From Ficedula albicollis (taxonomy: Eukaryota > Chordata > Aves > Passeriformes > Muscicapidae): DNA of 64,000 bases. Positions within the stretch are counted from its first letter, which is position 1. Each line of letters starts with the position of its first letter. Below are positions 1 through 13,275 of this stretch, one piece after another. The position numbers and the translations under genes are program-made. The DNA lies in NCBI RefSeq assembly GCF_000247815.1, contig NC_021677.1, positions 39,685,717 through 39,749,716 on the forward strand. Direction: 5' to 3'. The notes under the pieces were generated by a model that saw only the letters and a list, made by a program, of their open reading frames with translations, made no database searches and was not told the DNA's origin.

Positions 1-3000
1 AGTTTTTCTGAAACAGTGTTAATTTCTTCTCTCAGACCTGAACAAACAAGTTCCTGTTGTTTGGTCACAGAATGATCAAAGTGACAGGAATAGATGATTT
101 ATGTCAGCAGTAGGACTGGCTGGATTTTTGCATATTATCCCAAACACAGTAGGGTTAAGCAAATTAAAGAACCAATAACTGCAGGCAAAAATCTTTGCTT
201 TCAGCAACTGCTGACAAAGCCACACAATTTTACTGCTACTGGCACCTTATTCTCAAGCTTGAAAATAAACCTAGGATTAAAGAGTTCTTGTATAAAAAAA
301 TTTGTCTATCGAGTGGACCTCATCAAAATGTTTTCATCTGAATTATTTCCCATCAGAAAATGGTGACTGGGTGAAATCCAAGTGCACCACAAATCTGGTG
401 TTGGTGGTGCTAGGGAACACAGGGACACTGCCAGGCTCCTGTCTGTCTCTCAAATCTAATTCCCCAGGGAGACATACAGCCTGTTTCAGTGCCAGGGAGG
501 CCATCTCGCCAGAGAAGGATTTGAGAAAATCCATATTATTTATTACAAAATATGACTCTTTTAATATGTCTACCCCTAATGCTGCTGAGTAAAAGAGTTG
601 TTATGTCTCTGTCATCCTGTAAGTACTATACAAAATGATGGAATCATCTGGGGTTAGTCAATTTGTGCTCCCATCAAAGATGGCCTTTAAAGAAGGAAGG
701 CAGAACTTGCTGCCCTTTCTTTCATGAGCGCATCACTTGTGCTCATTCTTGGGTGTGCTTTTCTCTGCTAGCACAATGAGTTTAATGATGGAGAGACTGC
801 AGTAAAAGCACAGTTCTGGCATTTCAGTCCCCACATCTGCAAGAGTAGGAGTTAGGCTACTTTGGTTCACTAAGCTGACATAAGTAATATTATTCTTTCC
901 TTCTATATTCCATTGTTAATAATAGTAAAAATTCTCTGTACCACAACCTTTACATGTTGGCTGTAACAGGTCTCTTGAGGGAAATAAAACACAAATGAAA
1001 GCAGAAAGGGCATCTGTACCAATCTGATGGGAAACATGCCATTAGCATGAGGTGAATTGCAGGTGTGCTTAGAAAATTGCTACTTCAGCTCTACTGCAAT
1101 ACTGCTCACTGTCTTCTTCAGGGTTACATCCAGGATAACATTCTTTTTAATGTTTCTATTTATTGCAAGTTAGAGTTAGACTTCATGTTTAGAAGATAAT
1201 TTATAATGCTGAGAAGCCACTGAAGCACTGAGGGTATTCTGACACTCCCATGACTTACAAATACCCTTCTTTCATCTGCAGTTCCCTAAAATCTGTTTGC
1301 CTGGGTGAGAGCATGTGGTTTGGGAGAGAAGAATTACCAAGATTTTTAAATTCTCATTTAAGGCTGAAGCAGAGGTAAAAAATATTATCATGTATTTAAG
1401 AATCCATTGCTAGAAGAACAGGTTGTTTGGTTTTAAAACATTTGGTTTAGCTTTGCTCCAAAGAACGTTAAGGTTTTCTGGTTTTTCTACAGAGCTCAAG
1501 AGTGCATCTTGAATGCTCTGTCAAATATATAATTTTTCTCAACTTTTCCATCTTCCTGAAACTGCAGACTTCAAACTAACCTGCTCGGGTTTCACTGTTT
1601 TATGACATTTCATGTGTATTTCTCTCCCTTTACTTGATCATGGAATGAGGATTCCTTCCAGTCCTAGCTTCACAGGAGCTTCACCTTTTAAAAGTACCTG
1701 ATTCCCATCATCATGGATGCAAATGAAGGAGAAGAGTGGAGAGCAACATTGGGAAAGATGGCAAGAGTATCCTGAAAGAAAGAGAGAAGTATGCAGGAAA
1801 AGCAAACATGGTAAGGGCAATTGTGCATTGTAGCTGCCACCACTTTGCTGATGCATTTCAGGAGTGAAGAATTAGTCCACAAAAGGAACAGAAAACACCC
1901 CAGAGAGAATAACCCATGAAGATGATGTCTCTTAGGCTTTGAGTATGTGAAGGTTATGGAGGTCTGCTACATCAAATCCATACAGATCTTGAACATTTGT
2001 ATAACATCAGATGTTTGGTCTATTTCACAAAATTGATGAGTATTTTAAACACATCTAACCCTGAAAATACTGAAATTTTTTCAGACACTGCTCACTGGTT
2101 TCCTAGGATTTTAAAAAAATATCATTGTTTGAATCTAACTCCTCCCCTTGCTGTTGTTCTAATTTTAAAGGCAGTAATGTTTCCATCTTTTGAATTTTTT
2201 CTTCATGAAACTGACTGCAAGAACCTTCTAAAAGAATATTTTTTTAAGACTGGTAATTCTGAGTTACTTTATCTGTTTTACTTTAACAGAAACGACTACA
2301 GCAAGGTGAATAATCCACTGAATAGAGAGGGCCATAAAATTGTTCTATGAATACCATGGTGCTCACATGCACAGACACACAGCACATGTTACAGTGGGTA
2401 GAGTTTAATTCAAACTGAAAGAGTTCGGATTCCAAATGGAAACAGTTCCTCAGTTACAGGACTAGTCCTTATTTTCCTGTGGTGTATCTCCTATCTCAGT
2501 GTTAACACATTGCACAAGCTACCAAATCACTTTCTCAAAATTATTTTGATAATAAAAAAGGTTTTGTTGTCCTCAAGTATTACCAGAAACTTTGCCTTTC
2601 ATGTAGCATTCCATGTTCTTGGATACAGTGTGTCCAAACACGAATTTTAGCGAGTTAATGAAGACAGTGAAAAAATATGAAAGCTATTAACAGCAGCCTT
2701 CATCAATAATCTGTCTGAACACAAAACATACAGAAATGATACTACAGAATTTGTATCTTTAAGACAGTGCTTAAACTCCTATCATATGAGTTTAATGACT
2801 GTGAAGAACGTGAGCTGAGATTTCTTTTGCAGTTATTTCACCTCCATGATTGTAGTGTGTCCAATCCAAATTCAGAGATAATAAAGAGAGTAGAATAAAA
2901 TAAGATTATATTGATTAATAAAATCTAGTCTCATGCTTATTAAAATTAATAAAGTTAACTCTAAATAAAAAGATCTTGATGCCCAGGTTGATTTGTTTTA

Positions 3001-4076
3001 TGTATTTTCTTCGGTGCCTTTATTTCTCTGGTGCTTTTGCAGAGCAGCTAGTGAGGACTGAGAAGCATTAAAAGGCTTTGCTCTTTAGAAAAGGCATGGG
3101 GTTAGGTCGATGTACACAGTAATTTGCTGGGCAACTTGAGTGATCCTTAGTACTATATGGAGAAAAGCTTTTTTTGTTGTTTTTCAGTATATATTGTTTC
3201 ATAGAAGTCAATAAGACCTTTCCAAACCTTTCTCCTGGAGGTGCTTGTAAAAATGCCACATGATCTCCAATGTGTGCAAAATGGAAATGGATCAAGCCTG
3301 AGGAAATGATCCTTTCCCTTCAGAATGCTCCTTCATTTCTAGGGAAAACACCTATACCAAGAAGTTTTTGTTTGGACAAACTACTCAAAGATGACCCCAA
3401 ATCCAAAGGGAGAAAAGTTAAGTGTGTTTAAATTGTGGCTGTCTCAAGTGTGTTTCTGACTCACACTGTTTGTCCTGTTCTCCCCTCCTGCCTCCCAGAC
3501 ACAGTAGTTATTTGGAATGCGGGCCAATAACACAGCCAGCCACAATGCCTACAGCCACTTCTGGGTAGCTGTCTGGAAAGCAGCGTTAATTTTTTTCTGT
3601 TCAAGACAAATTGGCAATTTAAGCCCTCTTTGAAAGCAGAAACAGTGTTAGGCAAGGTTTGTATGTTTCCACCTGGATATTTTTCAAAATTGATGCTGGG
3701 CTGCTTGTGTCATTAAGGATGATTTATTTCTTATTTAGTTACTGAGGCTGCAATTAAATTCTGTGCATAGTGCTTTCCAGGACAAAGACAAGAATAAAAG
3801 CTTTGATCCCCAGACCATCTAAATCACAGATCTCAGATACATTCTTTCTCAAACAGGAGTTTGTGCATCAGTCCTGTGACAGGAGGAGGCTGCATCTGGG
3901 AGTGACTTTTTTAGATGTGGAGATGTGCTAAGATCATTCCTCAACACTCTCTGGTAGGTTGCAAATCAGACCAGCCAAGTGCAACTGGGACACGGGGCCC
4001 TAGAGAACATGACATTGTACTGTAAATGAGTGATGGATGGAACCAGCTTCAGGGATAGTCAAAAGACTGAAACCAA
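1..4076. other. Intergenic, no gene recognised
   Basis: AT-rich single-copy-looking DNA. The open frames here are short (up to 117 codons), of ordinary composition and without recognisable domains. I saw no clear repeat or RNA gene. Confidence 0.6.
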
Positions 4077-5060
4077 TTCACAGAATCACAGAATGGGAAA
4101 AGTTGTCCAGCCTCCCTGCTCAGCAAGGTCATCCTGAGAGCATGCTGTACAAGATTGCATCTAGATGGCTCTTGAATATCTTCTGTGAGGGAGGCTCTGC
4201 AAATGCTCTTGCCAACCTGTTCCAGAGTGGGTCACCATGGTAAAGTTCTTCCTCACACTCTGGTGGAACTTCCTGTGCATCAGTTTCTGCCCATTGCCTC
4301 TTGTCCCATTGCTTGGCTGCACCAAGAAGAGCCTGGATCCTTCCTCTGTCATCCTCCCTTCAGACACTTGTGTACACTGATGAGGTCCCCTCTCAGCTGT
4401 CTCTTCTCAAGGCTGAACAGGCCCAGCTCCCTCATCCTGTCCTTATTAGAGATGCTCCAGTCCCTTGGCATTTTCGTTGCTCTCCAGTGGACCCACTCCA
4501 CCAAGTCTCTCTTGTACTGAGGAGCCCACAACTGGACACAGCACTCCAGCTGTGACCTCACCAGGGCTGAGCAGAGGGATAGGACCACCTCCCTTCACCT
4601 GCTGGCAGTGCTCTTCCTAATGCACCCCAGGATCCCACTGGCCTTCTTGGCCCCCAGGGTACTGCTGGCTCATGGACAGCTTATTGTCCACCAGGAGCCC
4701 AAGTCCTTTCTGTCAGAACTGCTTTCCAGCAAGCTGGTTCCTATCCTGTGCATGGGGTTATTCTTTCCTAGAACCCTGCATTTGGCTTTGCTGAATTTCA
4801 GAAAGTTCCTCTCTGCCCATCTCTCCAGCCTGTTGAGGTCCTTCTGCAGGGCTGCACAGCACTGGGGGCTATTGGCCACTCCTTCCAGCTCCCTGACACC
4901 AGTGAACTGGCTGAGGAGGCCTCTCCCCTCCATCCAAGTCATTCCTGGATAACTTAAACAGTAGTGGGGCCAGTATAGAAACTCAGGAGACACCAGTAGA
5001 TACAGGTCTGTGACTGGACTCAATTGCAAGGGTCTAAACCACTGTGTTCAGACTCATCAG
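4077..5060 (-). mobile_element. CR1 LINE, decayed 3' portion of the reverse transcriptase ORF
   Basis: Read on the minus strand, the element ends at 4077 in the typical CR1 tail (ATTCTGTGATTCTGTGA). It carries recognisable C-terminal reverse-transcriptase peptides of avian CR1, such as QKDLNRLERWAERN and KCRVLGKNNPMH (minus, within 4670-5029) and SALVRSQLECCVQLWAPQYK and LGLFSLEK (minus, within 4349-4588). The pieces lie in different frames, so the ORF is broken by frameshifts and the 5' part of the element is missing. The upstream limit near 5060 is approximate. Dead copy; no function expected. Confidence 0.9.
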
Positions 5061-6689
5061 ACCTGAGAGAACAGTAGGACACCACATGGTTCCAGGAACT
5101 TGTTCATTCACCTCTTTCTTGAACTGACTCTTCTATTTTTATATAAAGAAGGATTGTTCTGAGGGACAGCAGGAGTGAGATGGGATGTAAGGACTAAAGG
5201 TCAGGGGTGGAAAAATAACAGTGCTAACTTGCTTTGCAGATGTCTTGTGATTTGGCACTTCAAAACAGGTTTGGTTTTTTTTGTTGGCTTTTTTCTTTTC
5301 TGCACAGCTGGGGGAAGAGCAGTAGGGAAAAGTAAAGAGAGGTACAGATAGCATTATTAGATTTATTACCTGGAAAAGAGTAAATGGAATGAAGAATCCA
5401 TTTTAGCTCTAGCAAGACAGAAAAGACCCTTCAAAGGGTTACGCTGAAAGACCCATAATTATTCTGCTTATTGTCTTGTGTAGTGAGGAGTACTGCTGTA
5501 ACTAATGCTTTGGGAGCTATTTTCAGAGTGGATAGAGGAGAAGCAAGGACATAAAGACGTACATGATTTGAACATCCTTTGGTATCGTGGCTGTTTGGGA
5601 TAAAGCAAGCCTTGCAAGTTTGGTCATCTCTGGTCATCTCTGTGCTCTGTGACCTACATTGGCTAGGGAATGGAATTCATAGCAGCCACCAAACTGAGCA
5701 GGATACTGTCCAGCCTGCCCAATACCAAGTGCTGCAGAGAAGAGCACAGAAGTCATGAGATATCTCAGTGCTAAATTTAAACACCTGCTTCACCTGAAGC
5801 TCAGGTCCTCCCCTCAGATTGGCTAAGGTCGACAGCTTTGTCAGATAGCATTAATGTACAAATAAAACACAGATTCAAGGGCTTCCCCTCTATGAATTAT
5901 AAACAATCTCCTGACAATCTTCACTGGAAGAATTGCTGCAATCCATGACAATTGTGTAGCAGGTAATTCTCAGCCAAGCTGCTGAATTGTCATCAAATAT
6001 TACATAAACTATTCCATCCCTCAGTATTCATTAAGCTGTAGAAAGAATAGACATGACCTTGTAAATGAGAAAGGAGGCATCTGTCTGATAATAGAGGACT
6101 AGAGTTACTGTTCTTTCATTTAGCATGAAACTGTTTCACAGAAGACAAAGTAGCTCCCACAAGAGATCCTGATAACTGTGTTACAAATGGCGTGGAGTGC
6201 CAATCTTCTTTGTCAGAAGGAAGGTGCGTCCCTGGGTGCCCACTCTGCTGGCCCAGGTCTCTGAGCACAGGCTGCTAGCTGGGCTGCCATGCTGGCTGAT
6301 GCTGAAGTATATGGATGTGCCCTGATTGTGCCTTCCAAAGCCTATCCAGTTGGGAACACAAAGGAGGCAGAAAAGTTACAGCCTCTGACACCTGAAATCC
6401 TAATAAACAGCCATTTAATACATGATGTTGTGTTTCATACAGCTAACTTTAATTTAGTTCCTAATATTTTAATCTTCAAAATTAGTTATATTTCTTGATA
6501 TATAACCCTTCTGTCTGTGGAGTCGATTTTATACCCACCACTGAATATTCAAGAAGCTTCATCTACTCAGTGCTTTGTACCAGTGTATGTATTTACAGGA
6601 AATGTTAAAGAGACTCAGTGCCTCCATCTACCCATGAGGAACATCAAAAGTAACCCCACTTTAGCCCGTGTGCTCTCTCTGTGATGCTT
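5061..6689. other. Intergenic, no gene recognised
   Basis: Unannotated DNA between the CR1 and the first LTR. Only short chance frames were seen. Confidence 0.6.
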
Positions 6690-7252
6690 TGCTCATTTTG
6701 CCAGGAGTAGAGTCAATTTTTTTCCCAGTAGCTGGTACAGGGTTGTGGTTTTGATTTGTGTTGAAAAAAGTGTTGATGACACAGAAATATTTTTGTTACT
6801 GCTGAGCAGTGCTTGCATAGAGTCAGGCAGGTCCTTGTGCCTCCCCACCAGCGAGGGGGCTGTGGTGTACATGGGGATCAGAGGAGACACAGCTGGGACA
6901 GCTGACACTGACTGATCAGAAAGATAACCCACACCACAGGGTGTCATGCTCAGCATATAAAGCTGGGGGAAGAAGGAAAAAGTAGAGATGATTGGAGAGA
7001 GCATTTGTGTCCCCAAGCTATAGTTGCATGTGCTGGAGCCCTGCTTTCCTGGAGGAAAGGTACCCCTGCCTGCCCATGGGATGTGGTATGTGAATCCCTT
7101 GCTTTGCTTTACACACTGGTGTGGATTCTGCTTTTCCTAATAAATTATCTTTATTTCAACCTGCAAGTTTACCCATTTCTACTCTTCAGATTTTCTCCCC
7201 CATCCCACCAGGAGTGAGGGGCTAAGCTCCTGGTTGGGGCTGAACCAGAACA
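6690..7252 (+). mobile_element. Solo LTR of an endogenous retrovirus (passerine type)
   Basis: Matches, from memory, a solo-LTR family common in passerine genomes. It has the CAGTAGCTGGTACAGGGT 5' part, CATGCTCAGCATATAAAGCT with a TATA box at 6956-6961, the GAGCCCTGCTTTCCTGGAGG block, AATAAA at 7139-7144 about 180 bp after the TATA box, and a 3' end in GGTTGGGGCTGAACCAGAAC. No internal retroviral genes flank it, so it is a solo LTR. Boundaries approximate; I saw no clear target-site duplication. Confidence 0.8.
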
Positions 7253-8639
7253 GATCCCTCTCGTTATTTTCCAGTAAGGTCTTGCCTTGCATTACAGTCT
7301 TTGCACTAATCTTTCCAGCCCAAGTTTTGCTAAACTAATAACCAGCTTTGTTTTACTTAGCTTAGGCTACCACACATCCCCAATCCAGAAGATCATTTGT
7401 GTTAGCAAAAAAACCTAAAGGTGGTCTGCTTCCTTTTATCCTTTTGAATCACTTTTCCATGATTGATGAGCTGAGATGATGGTGTAAAGATTATTTATAG
7501 CATGGCTCTTAATTTGTTCACTGATCAATGTACTCTGTAGGAGTGACATTAAGTATATTCTGCCTGCTAGCTTTACTGACCTCAGACTTAATACTACACA
7601 TTTATTTTCATTAAATTGTGTTTTCCATTTCTATGCCAAATGATATAGGAGATCAAAATCTAGCCTCAATATTCCTTAATAGTAGTTGCACCTTCAAATT
7701 ATTTTTGCTGGATTTGATATATGCTTTAGATAGCTGCATTAAAATAGTTAAACATTTTTCATATAAGACAGGTTCTCAAAATGACCTCAAAAAGCTACAG
7801 TTAATAACAATGAAAAACTCCCACACCTTTCCAGCACAGTAAGTTAGTCACTGTTATTATACAAGTCCTTTCTTTCGGGTATTTTAACCCTCAGGCAATT
7901 TTACAGTGTTATCATTAGAGCTGAGCATTTTTTCTTTCAGCTAAAACTAAGCTTGTGGCAAAATTTAAGCTTTGATATTTAGTTACCATAATATCATGAT
8001 CCAAAGTGGCATTGGCTATGTGAGTTGGAATACATTTTCTGGGCTAGAATTACAAAAATGGTGGAGAAGTTTTCATCTTCCTTTTGTCCAGCAAAAAATG
8101 CAATTCATGATTCAGTGCAAGATCGAAACCTTACCTGTGGTTCCCCTTCAGCTAACAACAGCTGAGCCACAAGTATTCTGATGTCATTACCAGATGAAAT
8201 ATGTGGTTTCTCACTGTTGCTTATTTGAGCTGTTTTATTTAGTAAATACAATTGAAGGTTCTCTAGATTATTTGGGTGTTTTGCCTCCTTGTTGAGTGGC
8301 TGATTGTTGGGAAGGAAATAGAAGAATGTTATAAATATGAGTGTCTGGCGAAAAGTTCTGAAACAATAAGTGAAACAGAGATGTTAGCAATTTTCAACTT
8401 GGAGGCTGAAAACAGCCATGTGAAAGTTTAGGACCTCTTCCTTTGTTTAGATGATGCCAAATGCCACAAATACCAAAGAACCAACAGACATCCTGTTCCA
8501 AGTATGGCAGGAAAGGTCTAAAGATAAGGGTTATAGATAAGAAAGCCATAAAACATGGTAATTTAGTGATTCCTATAGGTTGCATGCAAATATTAGGAAA
8601 TCAGTATATTGTACTACATTGGTTAATGGAAATGAGAAT
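7253..8639. other. Intergenic, no gene recognised
   Basis: AT-rich sequence without recognisable genes or repeats. Confidence 0.6.
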
Positions 8640-8960
8640 ATTCATCATAGAAGAATACTTATTGTATTGTAAATGGGAAATCTCTCTTATGTCTCTTACA
8701 CCTCTTATCCTCTTTACTCTCCATGCTCTACTCTCTCTCTTGCACGCTCTCTTACACCCACGCCCTAATAACAATAAACTACAAACTTCAAGACCAGAAT
8801 ACACCCATGTCCTAATAACAATAAACTACAAACTTCAAGACCAGAATATAAAGAGCTCCTGGGTCTGTGCTGACAACTGTCCCCCCGGCAATAACCCCCA
8901 CAGCTGATCTTTCAGACTTTTGATGTATCTCAGAGACCAAGTCAGTATTGTGTACCAATC
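8640..8960 (+). other. Possible unrecognised LTR-like segment
   Basis: A CT-rich stretch is followed by the duplicated AATAAAC-containing unit, then ATATAAAGAGCTCCTGGGTC and the C-rich CTGTCCCCCCGGCAATAACC. The order of AATAAA and a GAGCTC-type boundary recalls an LTR R/U5 junction, but I cannot place it in a family and saw no paired copy. Confidence 0.2.
8755..8848. repeat. 47-bp tandem duplication
   Basis: Copies at 8755-8801 and 8802-8848, starting CACCCA and ending AAGACCAGAATA. They differ by two C/T changes near the start. Confidence 0.92.
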
Positions 8961-11900
8961 AGGAAATATGTAGCAGTAGAGGCTGACTGGCTGCTATCCT
9001 TCTGCCCAGCTGCTCAGCAGTTAGGGCAATCATTTAGGCAGTAAGAACTGTGTCTGGCTCTCCTCAGCTCAAAATTCCTCCTCTCTGGTTAACCTTGCTT
9101 GGTCTTGAATGATTGTTAACTGCAAAATATTGTGTTTCCTTCAACAGGTTTGTGAATGTTATGCATAATTTAATTTGCTTATTTTTCTCTGAGCATACAC
9201 CTGAAGTGATTCTTGGACAAAGTGTCAATGAAATGAAATATCTTTGGCTTGTTTATCTCAAGAAGCAAAATAAGGTTTGGATTGAACCTTTCCAGTTTTT
9301 TGGTTCATTTGAAGAATTATAAAATCACGTATGAGTACACTGTTTATTCCTTTTTGATATAGTTCTGTATAGTGGTGATGCTCAGACCATTTACCATGTG
9401 ACTAGTAGAATACCTCCCCATCCCTTTACAGGTTAGGTATACTTCTCTTTGCATAACATAATTGAATTTCCAGAACTAGATACCACAGCAGAATGAAGAT
9501 AAAGCCTATTAAATACTAAAGGATAAATCCAAGTCTTTCCCTGTTTCCATGAATTCAAGGACGCTTTCAGAAAAGGAACTCACCCTCATGGATCTATTTG
9601 ACCCCCTCTCTAGGATGTCTAAAGGCTGGGTGGAAGTGGGCCATGGAAAAGCAGAGTGAAAATTACAGCAGAGCCACTGCTTTACCCACCCTGTGGCTTC
9701 CTCAGAGAAATGGAGAATGCAAGGCCATGCTGGAATAAGGGCATTGTCAGTTTGCACATCACTGTCCCTGAGCTCTTGAAGCTGGTCAGTGGGCTGGCAC
9801 CAGGCAGTTAGAATATTCTTTTTCCATCAATGAATTATCATCTTGCAACACCCTAAATTTTGCATCTATCTAACAAAGGACAAAACTGTTTAACTGTTCC
9901 ACAGAATCAGAGGTTTGTGATTTTGTCATGTTGTATGTGTTGAAATGTCATATTGTTGTGTAAAATAGGTGTCAGAGAAAAAGGGAAATAGTTTTAGAAG
10001 CACAATGCTTCCCATTTTAACAGCCAACCATACCCTCAACAGATTATCCTAGAAAACAGGGAAAAAAGCATTGTAGATGATCATAGTTTCAGAAGACTAA
10101 ATCACCATGTATCATGAATAAAGGAGGAACAATGCACTAGACAATGAGTTTTTCTAATTTTGTGATGCTTTAGAGACTGCTTGGGGGGACTTATAGATAA
10201 TAAAGTATATTAACTGCAATAAGCCTTTCAGTGGCTGAGCTCTTACATACATAAATTGAAACCTGAAATTTTCTTCACAAAGGATTTGGCTAATGGCCCA
10301 TTGTACTACAGATGCTTCCAAAACGTGAGCAGGTAGCTGTCCACTTTTACTGTCAGCCAGAGAGTGGAAAATCCTCCTTGGCTACTCTTTCTTGTCTGCT
10401 CTTTAAAAAGATAAGCAGTTTTAAAAAATGTTTCACATAAAATTGCTCTTTGAATGCCACACGACCCAGGGAATCCACACCATGCAGGTCTCAAAAAAAG
10501 GTCCAAGAAAAATCTTTTACCACCAACGAGCAAGGAAATTGCTTACAATCACAGCCAGGCTCTCTGAGACTTTTCTCATTCATTCATTTTCCTGCTGTAG
10601 TCCAGGATCTAGTAAGGCATAGGAAGTGATTTTTCTTTGGCTCCTACAGGAATGCTTTCCTCAGGAAAGTGCAAAGTAAAAAAGGGGGCAACAGATTTGC
10701 TGCCTTCCCCTGCTTGATGAATCCTGGCCTCTCTTCTCCCTTGGGGTCCTTTTCCACCCCTTTCTCATATGCAGACTGAGTCGAGGGGTAGCTGTCCCCG
10801 TCATGGACCTCTCCTATCCACCTTCCCCTGTGCTCAGGTCTCAGAGAAGGGAATGGAAGGGAAGAGGGCTGTGACAGAGGTCTGAGGGGGAGCCAAGAGT
10901 GGGACAGCCAGATGTGATATGAAGGTACATTAGCAAGAGTGATCAGCCAAGGTTGGAGTAGGACGAGCACTTTGGTGGCAGACACAGAAAAAACTGAGAC
11001 ATTCTTCTCTCTTGTACGTGACCCACATACTTCCTCCTACATTTTTGGGTCTCTTCAGTATTGGGGTAGAACGCTCAGAAATCAAAGTGCACCCAAATCT
11101 CCAGCTGCAGCTCAAAGGGTGTGGTTCTATCACCCATCTTCACCTGGAATTCTGGTTCACAGAGTTCCCTCCCCTCTCCTCCCTGTCTGCCAGCTGGAAC
11201 GTTTTTTGTTCTCTTTTCCTAGACTGCTTTTCACTACTGCATTATTTGGATCAATACAGCTATAAACTAGGCTGGGAGAATAAACCAAGACAAAAAAGAT
11301 GAAACTCACTGTTTGAGCAAGCAATAAAAAAGGCTTTGCTTCCTTCACGCTGGCCGAGGCCTGTGACCATGCAGCTGAAAAATGGTTGCGTTTGTTTTAA
11401 GAGCTATTATTTCCCTTTCCATGTAACTGTTTCATTGGCTTGCTGTAATCATTCAAAGACTTATTAACATAACTAACAGCTAGCTCACAGTTAATTGGAA
11501 AAGCTATTTTTAAATTACTTTCCTTTTGGAGTCTTGGCCTGCCATTGCATCAAGTGGCTGATAGGTAACATGTAAATGATATAGATGATTCTGAAATATA
11601 ATGAGTGACCATACTCAACATTTTAAAGAGGTAGATGGTAAAGAAATGGAGATCCTTGTTTTATCTGTTCTGAATGTAACAGGAAATGCACTTGCTCCCA
11701 TCCATACTGCCATTTCACAAAGCTTTGACAAAGATTACCAGGCAAACCTGTAAAGAAATACATCAAAACACAGAAAGCAGTGTTTTTTTGAGCATCATGA
11801 ATTTTCAGTCCAAGGAGCATAAGCTTCTCTAAATACAAAACTCAACAGACCTCAGCACATATGCTAGAATCTTTTGAAATAATAAGCTGAACTTGGATGT

Positions 11901-13240
11901 TGCTTCTCTGAGTTATGACTACAACCTAGGCAAACAAAGGCTTTTATTTTAATTACAGTCCATTGCATTTTCAAGATTCTTAGTTTTTATTACTGGTTAT
12001 ACCGAGATGGTATTTCCACACTCTACAGGCTCCAATATTAACATTTATTTCATTATTCAGGTTGGAATATATGCACCATAACTTTGGTTTCATACATTTC
12101 AGTGGCATGCTTAGAGAAAATACTTTTAGTATTACTATGAAAATAAATTATAAATCAAAACTCTTCACGGTTTACAGAGGGAAACCCTGCGTAAAGAACT
12201 TGATATGACACTACCTCCCAATGCAGGAGCAACTTGGTCATTCCCATCCTCTTAACCATGTGCATATATTAAACCTGATGAACACGAATTGGCCCATTGG
12301 GACTACTCTACTACTTGAAAATGTTTGCAGTGCAAGTGCTTTTATTGAGGTTAATATGTACTGCAAAGGAAAATGAAAAACCTGTGACTGAGCCACTGAA
12401 CTAGGAGACAGGCTTTCCTCCTGCTCTTTGATTAGGGCATAGAACTAATTTATGCTAGTTTTATTTTTGGAACATTCAGCAAGACTATGTTACTGCAGCA
12501 GTAACTCTCGTCTGTGCAGAGTACATGCTAAATAAGATTGTTCTGTGCAGGTAGAGCCTTCTACTCTTTGTATACTTAGCATCTAGTGTAGATAATGACC
12601 CAAAGAGAGCTCAGAGTCACAGCTTCTGAGTAGAGCTGACCTTGGCAGTGTTTTGGAGCATGCAAAATCGATATTGTTGAAGTCCTCCAAGAGCCTTGGT
12701 ACAAAAACCTGGCACTTTGAATGATGATCATACTGATTATTTCTCTTAAAGCCTATTTTCTTGACACCTCAGCTAGCAGTACTCTCTGATGTGTTTGCAA
12801 CCCGAATAAAATCCAGTTTCTTTATTCAACAGAACTTATTCAACTGAGCATAATTATGCATTTCATCCTTACCATTACCTGTCCAAAAGAATTCTATTCT
12901 TTCAGAAGTTGGAAGAGATGGACAGTCAGCTTGTTATAATCTTCAATGGTACTATGTTCTTTGATGCTAATGAAACTGCAGCCAAGCACTCAGCATATTC
13001 TAAAGGACCATTTGAAGTCTATGTGTTCTTTCTTAGCTACAGTGGGTTTGGGTTTTTTGTTTGGTTTGGGTGGGCTTTTTTTTCTGGGTTTTGTTACCAC
13101 TGAATACATCTGGGCAGATTGCTAATGCACAGAAACCTGCATGGAGATGGAAGCTAGAGCAGCTTTTAAAGAAAGTTGTATTTCTCAGCACTCCAGAAGC
13201 TGTTCTTTGAGATAAATGGGGAATTGAAGCCCCAAATTAA
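8961..13240. other. Intergenic, no gene recognised
   Basis: Unique-looking DNA. The somewhat GC-richer patch at 10650-11170 has overlapping frames on both strands (up to 113 codons) but no domain, splice pattern or codon signal that I can support. Confidence 0.55.
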
Positions 13241-13275
13241 ATTCCCATACAAATTGATTAAATTTGTATGGGAAT
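13241..13275. repeat. Perfect 15-bp inverted repeat, 5-base loop
   Basis: ATTCCCATACAAATT (13241-13255), loop GATTA, then its exact reverse complement (13261-13275). It could be the centre of a foldback transposon remnant or a chance hairpin. No flanking terminal repeats were recognised. Confidence 0.85.

Noticed and set aside
4349..5029. Minus-strand frames as host genes
   Set aside because: The peptides are frameshifted CR1 reverse-transcriptase fragments.
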